18,998 nt of DNA from JBFFSQ01 sp041572275. GTDB lineage: Bacteria > Pseudomonadota > Gammaproteobacteria > SZUA-229. This document shows positions 1-6,281 of the stretch, one piece after another. Where the stretch lies: positions 1 to 18,998 of the forward strand of contig JBFFSQ010000036.1 in NCBI GenBank assembly GCA_041572275.1. The letters run 5' to 3'. Numbering within the stretch: position 1 is the first letter of the stretch; every line of letters begins with the position of its first letter. A program made the translations under genes and the position numbers. The notes under the pieces are model-generated. The model had not been told where the DNA came from and did no database searches. It saw only the letters and a list, made by a program, of their open reading frames with translations.

Positions 1-1
1 A

Positions 2-1123
2 CTACTGGTAGAAGTTGCTCGGCGCCTAAAGAGTCAGATTCGTCAAACCGATACCCTGGCCCGCCTGGGCGGTGATGAATTTTCTATTATATTAAATGAG
101 ATGGCCAAAAATGATGATGTGGTTGGTGTTACTCAAGGCTTACTTGAGATTATGAATACGCCAATTGAACTGGTTGATCAATCATTTTATGTCACCCTCA
201 GTGTTGGCGTCGTCATTTATCCTGATGACGGTAAGGTGCCAGAAGAATTGCTTAAACATGCCGATGCAGCAATGTATCAGGCCAAGGATGACGGGCGAAA
301 TTCATATCAGTTTTATACACAGGCGATGACCGAAAAAGCCTTTGAGCGCATTGCTATGGAAACGAGTTTCCGCAACGCCTTAAGTAAAGAGGAGTTTGTT
401 GTGCATTACCAGCCACAGGTAAATGCAGTAACAGACCAGTTTATTGGCATGGAAGCACTAGTCAGGTGGATGCATCCGGACATGGGTCTGATATCCCCCG
501 ACAAATTTTTAGCCTTTGCATATGATACAGGCCTGATTATTCCTCTGGATCGATGGGTTATGAAAACAGCCATGACGCAATATGCTAAATGGTATGCGGA
601 AGGGTTACAGCCAGGTGTGTTGGCAGTAAATTTATCCGTCAGGCAACTTCGAAAAGAAGGTTGCGTTGAGGCTATCAGGCATCTTCTTGAGGAGACGGGT
701 TGTAAGCCTGAGTGGTTGGAACTGGAAATTACGGAAGAGGAAATAATGGATGATTCGAGTAAAGCGATACGGGTGCTGACTAAAATACAGGAATTGGGTA
801 TCAGTCTGGCTATCGATGACTTTGGCACTGGATATTCATCCCTGTCTCAACTCAAGCGTCTTCCCATTAATAAACTGAAAATTGACCGGTCATTTATACG
901 TGATCTGCCTGATGATGAAGAGGATGTTGTGATATCGAAGACGGTTATCGCCTTGTCCAGAAATATGGGGCTAAGCGTTATAGCCGAAGGCGTAGAAACA
1001 AAACAGCAAAAAGACTTTCTATTGCAGAATGGCTGCCACTATATACAGGGCTTTTATTACAGCAAACCGGTATTGGCCTGTGAGATTGAAGAGTTGTTGA
1101 AAGCAAAGCTAGAGCATGAGTAG
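2..1123 (+). CDS. GGDEF-EAL domain protein (c-di-GMP turnover), 5' end outside window
   Basis: This is the C-terminal 373 residues of a bifunctional cyclic-di-GMP protein. The frame is open to the window edge, so the ATG at 101 is internal and not the true start. The GGDEF motif is intact at partial-protein residues 23-27, within RLGGDEFSIIL, so diguanylate cyclase activity is possible. The EAL domain follows from about residue 125. It has EALVRW (151-156), NLS, ELEITE, DDFGTGYSS (about 272-280), KIDRSF, EGVE and QGFYYSKP. These cover the residues known to bind metal and c-di-GMP in active phosphodiesterases, so hydrolysis to pGpG is likely. Any sensory N-terminus lies upstream and cannot be seen. 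The gene ends 203 nt before the next gene, which has its own promoter. Confidence 0.96.
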   Translation, partial: LLVEVARRLKSQIRQTDTLARLGGDEFSIILNEMAKNDDVVGVTQGLLEIMNTPIELVDQSFYVTLSVGVVIYPDDGKVPEELLKHADAAMYQAKDDGRNSYQFYTQAMTEKAFERIAMETSFRNALSKEEFVVHYQPQVNAVTDQFIGMEALVRWMHPDMGLISPDKFLAFAYDTGLIIPLDRWVMKTAMTQYAKWYAEGLQPGVLAVNLSVRQLRKEGCVEAIRHLLEETGCKPEWLELEITEEEIMDDSSKAIRVLTKIQELGISLAIDDFGTGYSSLSQLKRLPINKLKIDRSFIRDLPDDEEDVVISKTVIALSRNMGLSVIAEGVETKQQKDFLLQNGCHYIQGFYYSKPVLACEIEELLKAKLEHE

Positions 1124-1138
1124 GGGGTGTTGTACAAG

Positions 1139-1155
1139 CTGACAGGTCATGTCAG
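1139..1155. promoter_or_regulatory. Upstream activator site 1 for the sigma-54 promoter (putative)
   Basis: Perfect 6-bp dyad CTGACA / TGTCAG with a 5-bp spacer. Within it, 1140-1154 (TGACAGGTCATGTCA) matches the second site (1172-1186) at 11 of 15 positions. It lies about 32 bp, three helical turns, upstream of that site and about 120 bp upstream of the -24 element, a normal distance for a bacterial enhancer-binding protein. Binding by the activator encoded at 2308-3630 is inferred from the same motif preceding that gene. Confidence 0.6.
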
Positions 1156-1171
1156 ATAAACTGGCATAAAG

Positions 1172-1186
1172 TGTCATGCTATGTCA
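1172..1186. promoter_or_regulatory. Upstream activator site 2 for the sigma-54 promoter (putative)
   Basis: TGTCATGCTATGTCA is a direct repeat of TGTCA at 10-bp spacing, about one helical turn. The reverse complement of 3646-3660, in front of the activator gene, reads TGTCATGTAATGTCA, a 13 of 15 match. The 12-mer CATGCTATGTCA here is also present exactly, on the opposite strand, at 3656-3667. The centre is about 97 bp upstream of the -24 element. Confidence 0.65.
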
Positions 1187-1232
1187 GGTTTCTGGTTCCG
1201 TTAATTCACCTTGTCGTTGGGTGACATTTGGT

Positions 1233-1245
1233 TATCAAGTTGTTT
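1233..1245 (+). promoter_or_regulatory. IHF-like binding site
   Basis: TATCAAGTTGTTT matches the IHF consensus WATCAANNNNTTR except at the last base. It lies between the activator sites and the -24/-12 promoter, the usual place for IHF to bend DNA at sigma-54 promoters. The consensus is short, so position is the main support. Confidence 0.45.
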
Positions 1246-1274
1246 TTAAAGGCGTTTTCGGTAGATGGCTTGGA

Positions 1275-1291
1275 TTGGCACAAACCCTGCT
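1275..1291 (+). promoter_or_regulatory. Sigma-54 (-24/-12) promoter
   Basis: TTGGCACAAACCCTGCT fits the RpoN consensus TGGCAC-N5-TTGC with a single change, C for the first T of the -12 element. The invariant GG (1277-1278) and GC (1289-1290) have the required spacing. Transcription would begin near 1302, about 25 nt before the ATG at 1327, which has its own strong Shine-Dalgarno. Activator-type sites and an IHF-like site lie upstream, and a sigma-54 activator gene lies just beyond the operon, which supports the call. Confidence 0.82.
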
Positions 1292-1326
1292 ATCTATCTC
1301 GATTAAATGTTATGAGAGGAGGCGGA

Positions 1327-1503
1327 ATGAAGCATTTGCCTGGTTTGTTAATTTTGTTACTGGTTTTGATGTCGCCCTGTGCGACCTGGGCGGAAGAAGC
1401 AACTGCCGGTGACAGTGAAGAATCGTCGAAGCAGACGAAAAGCGGCAGTGAAAAAAGTAAAGGAGGCAGTGGCGCTGAGGAAGAAGAGCCGGACTGTGAA
1501 TAG
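1327..1503 (+). CDS. Small exported acidic peptide with a penultimate cysteine (unknown function)
   Basis: A 58-residue protein of no family I can name. The ATG at 1327 is chosen over the in-frame upstream start at 1228 for three reasons. It follows a strong Shine-Dalgarno (GAGGAGGCGG). It lies downstream of the predicted sigma-54 start site, while 1228 lies upstream of the promoter. It also places a signal peptide at the N-terminus. Residues 1-22 form that signal, ending ATWA; Cys18 follows proline, so it is not a lipobox. The mature peptide would be about 36 residues, rich in Glu, Ser, Lys and Gly, low in complexity and probably disordered. It ends EEEEPDCE, so its only cysteine is the penultimate residue, Cys57. 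It is the first gene of a two-gene unit with the rhodanese. A single cysteine on a flexible tail next to a sulfurtransferase suggests a sulfane-sulfur acceptor, but this is inference. Confidence 0.75.
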   Translation: MKHLPGLLILLLVLMSPCATWAEEATAGDSEESSKQTKSGSEKSKGGSGAEEEEPDCE

Positions 1504-1525
1504 TGCTGATTACACTTAATCAGCA
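1504..1525 (+). other. Intercistronic hairpin between the small peptide gene and the rhodanese gene
   Basis: Perfect 8-bp stem TGCTGATT / AATCAGCA with a 6-base loop, directly after the stop codon of the small gene. It is followed by A-rich sequence with no T-run, so it does not look like an intrinsic terminator. It may stabilise or process the upstream message so that the peptide is made in excess over the rhodanese. Confidence 0.5.
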
Positions 1526-1569
1526 AAATTAAAATATAAAAAAATATACCATCCATTAGGAGTTGTGAA

Positions 1570-2220
1570 ATGAAATTGAAACACCTTTTAGCTTCATCAT
1601 TAATTACGCTGGGTCTGGTCGCAGCACCGGCATACTCAGGTGATATGAAAGTCAAAATCACTGGCAAAATCGACAGTGTAACCGTTAAACATAATGGCAA
1701 AAATGTCACGATCCAGCGCAATCAGGATACCAAGAATACAATTAATCCGGCGTTTGCTAAGACGTCACGCCCCTGTCCTCCATTCTGTATTAATCCGATG
1801 AACCTGGCGCCAGGTGTTGAAACCATCGGTGAAGTTGAAGTAGTTGAATATGCAAAGAAAATGTCTGACGGCGATTCATCTGTCATGCTGGTTGACTCAA
1901 GAACACCTGACTGGGTCGCTAAGGGTACCATTCCAAGTGCTGTGAATATTCCCTGGACTAAACTGAATCCTGCTAAAGGCGCATCCCCTCTGGATATCGC
2001 CGAAATTATCAGTGGCCAATTTGGTGCTCAGGAACAGGAAGGTCTGTGGGATTACAGCAATGCCAAGACACTGGTTATGTTCTGTAATGGTCCCTGGTGT
2101 GGTCAGTCACCTAATAATATTCGCACCCTGCTGAAATTTGGTTATCCTGCTCACAAAATCAAATGGTACCGTGGCGGTATGCAGGACTGGGAAGTACATG
2201 GCCTGACTACTGTTAAATAG
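1570..2220 (+). CDS. Periplasmic rhodanese-domain sulfurtransferase
   Basis: A 216-residue exported protein. The start has a good Shine-Dalgarno (AGGAG, 7 nt away) and opens a signal peptide, residues 1 to about 21-23, cleaved at APA or AYS. A basic linker of about 40 residues follows, then RPCPPFC (Cys69 and Cys73). The rhodanese fold covers about 85-215, with VMLVDSRTPDWVAKGTIPSA and the active-site loop FCNGPWCGQS; Cys172 is the expected persulfide-carrying residue and Cys177 lies in the same loop. The C-terminal YRGGMQDWEVHGL is typical of rhodaneses. The CxxxC pair before the domain and the second loop cysteine are unusual and could allow disulfide or persulfide exchange. The likely role is moving sulfane sulfur in the periplasm; the donor is unknown. 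It is probably co-transcribed with the preceding peptide from the sigma-54 promoter. Confidence 0.9.
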   Translation: MKLKHLLASSLITLGLVAAPAYSGDMKVKITGKIDSVTVKHNGKNVTIQRNQDTKNTINPAFAKTSRPCPPFCINPMNLAPGVETIGEVEVVEYAKKMSDGDSSVMLVDSRTPDWVAKGTIPSAVNIPWTKLNPAKGASPLDIAEIISGQFGAQEQEGLWDYSNAKTLVMFCNGPWCGQSPNNIRTLLKFGYPAHKIKWYRGGMQDWEVHGLTTVK

Positions 2221-2290
2221 TTTAAGAACCTGTGTGTAGCTGAACTGCGGTCTGGTCAACTGCAGAGCTATGCAGATGATCTTGAAAGTA

Positions 2291-2323
2291 AACGCTCGCT
2301 GATAATCTCAGCGGGCGTTTTTT
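2291..2323 (+). terminator. Intrinsic terminator after the rhodanese gene
   Basis: A 12-bp stem (AACGCTCGCTGA / TCAGCGGGCGTT, one G-T pair) with loop TAATC, followed by a T-run. Its right arm encodes the last three codons and stop of the convergent activator gene. On the minus strand the hairpin is followed only by TTTACTTTC, so it may end that transcript less efficiently. Confidence 0.9.
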
Positions 2324-3630
2324 ATGTGACGGTAAATGGTACGTTCACTCACCCCCAGCATCTGGGCTGCTTTGGAGCGGTGACCACCACAGATATTCAG
2401 GGCCTCGACGACCTGTTCACGACTGAGGCGACTGCTGCTGGTGCGAAAGGCGTTGACTGGTGTTACCGGTTGGGTATCCAGAACGGGTGAAATGCCCTCT
2501 TCTTCCTCTTCGTAGACGACAAAGTCCGGTAGTATCGGGCTGCCAGCGGCAAGAATAACGGCACGTTCGACGATATTGCGCAGTTCACGGACATTGCCCG
2601 GGTAGCTGTAACGGAGCAGTTTTTCTATGACTTCCGGTGATAACGGGATTTGGCTGTCACCGTCTTCAATGTGTTTAAGAAAAAACTCGGCCAGTTCAGG
2701 TATGTCTTCCTTGCGCTCGCGTAAAGGCGGTACGGTAATAGGAAAGGCGCTGAGGCGGTAGTAGAGATCCTGGCGGAATTTCTTTTCCTTGAGCATTTCC
2801 TGTGGATCACGGTTAGTGGCGGCAATAATCCGTACATCAACATCAATATACTTGGTGCCGCCAATACGGCGGATGGTGCCGGTTTCAAGCACGCGTAGCA
2901 GTTTGGTCTGTAAATGTAGTGGCAATTCACCAATTTCATCAATGAACAGGGTGCCGTGATTAGCCGCCTCAAATAAGCCCAGTTTTTTGCGGTCGGCACC
3001 GGTAAAGGCGCCTTTTTCATGGCCGAAGAGCTCGCTTTCAATGAGGTTCTCCCCCAGAGAGCCGCAGTCAACGACCACAAAGGGGCCTTTGTTGCGATCT
3101 GAGTGTGCATGGATGTAACGCGCCGCACAATCCTTACCGACACCGCTTTCGCCGAGAATAAATACCGTTGATTGGGTGGGTGCCACCCTGTGCAGAATAC
3201 TGATCAGGCGCATGATGGTGTTGGAGCGTCCAACCATGATCAGGTCTCTATGGTGCTGGCTGGGTATCGGATGGATGGTTTCAGCCATATAGAGGATATT
3301 GCCCTCATTATCATGAATGGGTTCTGCCGAGATCTGCACATGTTCTTCATGGCCATGGGTGCAATGGATGTGCATGACTGTAGTTGATTTTCCGGTTTCA
3401 ATCACCGCTTCCAGAGGGCAGTGTTCGCCGTTCTGACTGCAGGGCTTGTTAATGCGGTGAGAAACCTCATAACAGTGTTTGCCGACGATGTCGTCACTGC
3501 CGAACTGGTAATGATCTTTGTACTTCTGGTTGGCAGAGACAATCTGGAACTTGGTATCGATGATGACAAAGGGTTCTGGAAACAGATCGATGATGGATTC
3601 ACAGGTTGGCTTGATGGGTGCTTTTTTCAT
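2308..3630 (-). CDS. Sigma-54-dependent transcriptional activator with Cys-rich PAS sensor domain
   Basis: A 440-residue enhancer-binding protein of the NtrC class without a receiver domain. Residues 10-120 form a PAS domain holding Cys53, Cys64, Cys71 and Cys90 in a CYEVSH...PC...CPL pattern with nearby histidines, suggesting metal, Fe-S or thiol-redox sensing. The AAA+ domain (about 132-370) has Walker A GESGVGKD (160-167), the sigma-54 contact loop GAFTGA (207-212), Walker B LFIDE (228-232), AATNRD and arginine-finger candidates at 286 and 292. A Fis-type helix-turn-helix covers about 404-440. Presence of GAFTGA means it should activate sigma-54 promoters. The one convincing -24/-12 promoter nearby drives the convergent peptide-rhodanese unit, and the same 15-bp motif precedes both genes, so this is probably the cognate regulator and also controls itself. 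Confidence 0.95.
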   Translation of the reverse strand: MKKAPIKPTCESIIDLFPEPFVIIDTKFQIVSANQKYKDHYQFGSDDIVGKHCYEVSHRINKPCSQNGEHCPLEAVIETGKSTTVMHIHCTHGHEEHVQISAEPIHDNEGNILYMAETIHPIPSQHHRDLIMVGRSNTIMRLISILHRVAPTQSTVFILGESGVGKDCAARYIHAHSDRNKGPFVVVDCGSLGENLIESELFGHEKGAFTGADRKKLGLFEAANHGTLFIDEIGELPLHLQTKLLRVLETGTIRRIGGTKYIDVDVRIIAATNRDPQEMLKEKKFRQDLYYRLSAFPITVPPLRERKEDIPELAEFFLKHIEDGDSQIPLSPEVIEKLLRYSYPGNVRELRNIVERAVILAAGSPILPDFVVYEEEEEGISPVLDTQPVTPVNAFRTSSSRLSREQVVEALNICGGHRSKAAQMLGVSERTIYRHIKNAR

Positions 3631-3640
3631 TTGCAGTCTC

Positions 3641-3672
3641 TGTCATGACATTACATGACATAGCATGGGTCA
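3641..3672. promoter_or_regulatory. Operator cluster in the activator/dapF intergenic region
   Basis: Contains a perfect 10-bp palindrome (TGTCATGACA, 3641-3650). Overlapping it is a minus-strand copy of the 15-bp motif (3646-3660), and then the 12-mer at 3656-3667 identical to part of upstream activator site 2. On the minus strand a possible -35 element, TTGACT (3684-3689), lies upstream and the cluster covers where its -10 would fall, so binding could repress the activator's own gene. The -10 itself is poor. The cluster also lies at the edge of the possible dapF promoter. Confidence 0.6.
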
Positions 3673-3685
3673 GGAAGGCTATAAA
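3655..3685 (+). promoter_or_regulatory. Possible sigma-70 promoter for dapF-DUF484-xerC
   Basis: ATGACA (3655-3660) and TATAAA (3680-3685) resemble -35 and -10 elements, but the 19-bp spacer is long. The start site would be near 3692, about 23 nt before the dapF ATG. The -35 overlaps the operator cluster, so the activator could influence this promoter too. This is a weak prediction. Confidence 0.3.
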
Positions 3686-3714
3686 GTCAACGATCGATCG
3701 GGTATGCTTGGCAA

Positions 3715-4545
3715 ATGTTACTTAAATTCACCAAAATGCATGGTCTGGGTAATGATTTTGTGGTGTTTGATGCCATCAATCAGCAGGTCGACCTCAACAG
3801 TAACCAGGTACGATTGATCGCCAATCGTCGCCTTGGCGTCGGTTGTGACCAACTGTTGCTGGTCGAGCCGGCGCAATTGGCTGAAGCTGAGTTTCGCTAT
3901 CGGATATTCAATGCCGATGGTAGTGAAGTTGAGCAGTGTGGTAATGGTGCCCGTTGCTTTGCGCGTTTTGTGACTGATCAGGGTCTAACGTCCAGTCGTT
4001 CGATCCCGGTGGAAACACAGGCTGGATTGATTGTTCTGGAGCTGGAGCAAGATGGCCAGGTGACGGTAAATATGGGAGTGCCGGATTTACGTCCTACCAG
4101 TTTGCCCTTTGTGGCCGAGGCTCAGGCGATCAGTTATAAACTGGATATTGATGATCAGCAGGTGGCTATTGCGGCTGTGTCCATGGGCAATCCCCATGCA
4201 GTACTTCGAGTGGCGAATATCGATACAGCCGAGGTGGAGACTTTGGGGCCATTGATCGAATCCCATGCCCGTTTTCCGAATCGCGTCAACGTGGGTTTCA
4301 TGCAGGTTGTTGAAAGAGATGCTATAAGATTAAGAGTGTATGAACGAGGTGCCGGTGAAACCCTGGCGTGTGGTACGGGTGCCTGTGCCGCTGTGGTCGC
4401 AGGCCAGATTCAGGGTTGGCTGGATGAAACGGTAAATGTCAGTTTACCGGGTGGCGATCTTGTTATACGCTGGGCGGGTGGCGATGAGCCACTGTTTATG
4501 ACGGGCCCTGCAACCCATGTATTTGAAGGACAGATCGAGCTGTGA
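3715..4545 (+). CDS. dapF: Diaminopimelate epimerase
   Basis: A 276-residue cytoplasmic enzyme converting LL- to meso-diaminopimelate, the last isomer step of the lysine and peptidoglycan precursor pathway. It starts with the family signature FTKMHGLGNDFVVFD. The two catalytic cysteines are present: Cys75 in NADGSEVEQCGNGARC and Cys219 in GETLACGTGACA. Length matches the usual 270-280 residues, and the protein looks intact. The ribosome binding site is weak, but the ATG fits the family N-terminus. The TGA stop overlaps the GTG start of the DUF484 gene, so the two are translationally coupled. The order dapF-DUF484-xerC is conserved in enterobacteria and pseudomonads. Confidence 0.98.
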   Translation: MLLKFTKMHGLGNDFVVFDAINQQVDLNSNQVRLIANRRLGVGCDQLLLVEPAQLAEAEFRYRIFNADGSEVEQCGNGARCFARFVTDQGLTSSRSIPVETQAGLIVLELEQDGQVTVNMGVPDLRPTSLPFVAEAQAISYKLDIDDQQVAIAAVSMGNPHAVLRVANIDTAEVETLGPLIESHARFPNRVNVGFMQVVERDAIRLRVYERGAGETLACGTGACAAVVAGQIQGWLDETVNVSLPGGDLVIRWAGGDEPLFMTGPATHVFEGQIEL

Positions 4546-5234
4546 CTAGCCAGGTTCAAACCAAAGATAATTTTACGGAACTCGAAGAAGAACAGGTGGT
4601 GGAGTATTTAATGCGTCATCCCGAGTTTTTCGAGAATAATGCCCTGTTACTATCGGATATTGAAATTCCCCATGAATCCGGCCGGGCAGTATCGATCATT
4701 GAACGTCAGGTCAGTGTACTCAGAGATAAGAATAAGCAATTCGAAGAACGTCTACGTGAAATGGTAGATGCCGTGCATGAAAACCAGCGCTTGCATCTGA
4801 GTCTGCTTCGGCTGTCGGCGAACATGTTCAGGGCTAAAGATCTGGACGCCGTGATTGCCGCTATCAACTATGAGCTCTGTGAGAAACTAGATGCAGACAA
4901 TGCGGTGATTCGTCTGCTGAGCGATGATGCCGAGCTGGCCAAGCAGGCATTATATCTGAGGTCTGACGATCCCCAGCTTGAGCTGTTTGGCAAGTTGATC
5001 GAAGACCAGCGCATTCAGTGTGGTCGTATGACTGAGGAGCAGATCAACTTCCTGTTTGGGGATGACTCGCATGTGGCATCCGGTGCTATTCTGCCGCTGA
5101 TCAATGGAGAGACCTTTGGTTTTATCGGTCTGGGTAGCCAGGATGAGCTTCACTACCACCCTGGCATGGGTACAGACTATCTGAAGCAGCTATCTGAGCT
5201 GGTGAGTGCGGCGATTGTGTCTCGACTCGACTAA
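4542..5234 (+). CDS. DUF484 family protein (GAF-like)
   Basis: A 230-residue member of the DUF484 family, found between dapF and xerC in E. coli (yigA) and pseudomonads. The GTG start overlaps the dapF stop by 4 nt. Residues about 15-45 (VVEYLMRHPEFFENNALLLSDI) are the family's N-terminal helical signature. A coiled-coil-like stretch follows at about 50-85 (IERQVSVLRDKNKQFEERLREM). A GAF-type fold covers about 95-228, with GAILPLINGETFGFIGLGS near its end. The biochemical function is not established. No signal peptide or membrane segment is present. The stop TAA overlaps the xerC ATG (TAATG). Confidence 0.92.
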   Translation: MTSQVQTKDNFTELEEEQVVEYLMRHPEFFENNALLLSDIEIPHESGRAVSIIERQVSVLRDKNKQFEERLREMVDAVHENQRLHLSLLRLSANMFRAKDLDAVIAAINYELCEKLDADNAVIRLLSDDAELAKQALYLRSDDPQLELFGKLIEDQRIQCGRMTEEQINFLFGDDSHVASGAILPLINGETFGFIGLGSQDELHYHPGMGTDYLKQLSELVSAAIVSRLD

Positions 5235-6130
5235 TGTTCGAAACGGGACTTCAGGACTTTTTTCAGTACCTTAAAACCGAAAAGCGTTATTCAGGCCATA
5301 CGCTGAGCAACTACCAGCGTGATATTCATGGTTTCATTGTCTATTGTCAGTCACAGCAGCTCGCTGACTGGTCGAGTATCGACAGTCAGCATGTGCGTAG
5401 TTATATTGCTCAGGTGCATCGCCGAGGCTTGTCCGGCAAGAGTATCCAGCGCCTGTTGTCTTCCATCCGCAGTCTGTTCCGTTTTCTAATGCAGCGTCAC
5501 CGGGTGGCGCAAAATCCAGCTCAGGGTGTCAGCGCACCGAAATCCAGTCGTAAACTGCCCGAAGTTCTCAATCCGGATGACCTTGATCACCTGCTGAATC
5601 TGAGTGATCGTGACCCTCTAGCGGTTCGTGACAGGGCTATGATGGAATTACTCTACGGCTGTGGCTTACGTTTATCCGAGCTTATTGGCCTGGACCTGAA
5701 TAATGTTGAGTGGCAGGAACACAGCCTGAATGTTCTGGGAAAGGGGCGCAAACAACGCATTGTGCCTTTTGGGGAAAAAGCGGCCCAGGCTCTGAAACAC
5801 TGGCTCAAGTTGCGTGTTCAATACGCAAAGCAGTATGAGATGGCTGTGTTTGTCAGTCAGCGTGGCAATCGTATCAGTCCGGCCAGTGTTCAGCAGCGGA
5901 TAAAAAAATGGGCACGCGTAAAAGGACTGGATCAGCGTCTTTACCCTCACCTCATGCGACACTCCTTTGCTTCGCATATTCTCGAATCCAGTCAGGATTT
6001 GCGTGCCGTGCAGGAGTTGCTCGGTCATGCTAATTTATCCACCACCCAGATTTATACGCATCTGGATTTTCAACAATTAGCTAAAGTCTATGACGCGGCC
6101 CATCCACGGGCTAAAAAGAAATCAAAATAG
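5234..6130 (+). CDS. xerC: Site-specific tyrosine recombinase XerC
   Basis: A 298-residue tyrosine recombinase. With XerD it resolves chromosome dimers at dif in other bacteria. The N-terminal SAM-like core-binding domain covers about 1-90 and the catalytic domain about 105-290. All active-site residues are visible: Arg146 (CGLRLSEL), Lys170 (LGKGRKQR), His239 and Arg242 (HLMRHSFASH), His265 (LLGHANLSTTQIYTH) and the nucleophile Tyr274. Position in the dapF-DUF484-xerC unit, and the lack of any integrase-like context, favour XerC over XerD or a phage integrase. It appears intact. Its start overlaps the preceding stop. Confidence 0.97.
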   Translation: MFETGLQDFFQYLKTEKRYSGHTLSNYQRDIHGFIVYCQSQQLADWSSIDSQHVRSYIAQVHRRGLSGKSIQRLLSSIRSLFRFLMQRHRVAQNPAQGVSAPKSSRKLPEVLNPDDLDHLLNLSDRDPLAVRDRAMMELLYGCGLRLSELIGLDLNNVEWQEHSLNVLGKGRKQRIVPFGEKAAQALKHWLKLRVQYAKQYEMAVFVSQRGNRISPASVQQRIKKWARVKGLDQRLYPHLMRHSFASHILESSQDLRAVQELLGHANLSTTQIYTHLDFQQLAKVYDAAHPRAKKKSK

Positions 6131-6199
6131 TTACCGTACATATGGCGCTAAATCGCGCATGATATCGACTTAGTTGATTACGATCAGCATTCCTCAAGG

Positions 6200-6227
6200 C
6201 TTGAAAATTTATCATTGAGCCTTATTT
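6200..6227 (+). promoter_or_regulatory. Sigma-32 (heat-shock) type promoter upstream of hslVU
   Basis: CTTGAA (6200-6205), a 14-bp spacer and CCTTATTT (6220-6227) fit the RpoH consensus CTTGAA-N13-15-CCCCATNT, with two changes in the -10 element. hslVU is a classical heat-shock operon in E. coli. AAGGCT and AGCCTT also form a weak inverted repeat here that could serve as a poor xerC terminator. A separate TACAAT at 6242-6247 could be a sigma-70 -10 but lacks a clear -35. Confidence 0.55.
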
Positions 6228-6281
6228 AACAAGTCTTAATGTACAATATCGACCCTTTAAGATAGAGCGCTGGAGAAACCA

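Noticed and set aside
1228..1326. Longer N-terminus for the small exported peptide
   Set aside because: This start lies upstream of the predicted sigma-54 promoter, would bury the signal peptide, and has a poorer ribosome binding site than 1327.
3691..3700. CGATCGATCG palindrome as a regulator site
   Set aside because: It is a short self-repeating sequence with no second copy near other promoters in the window.
5234..6130. Tyrosine recombinase as the integrase of a mobile element
   Set aside because: It sits in the conserved dapF-DUF484-xerC unit and has XerC features, with no attachment repeats or cargo around it.
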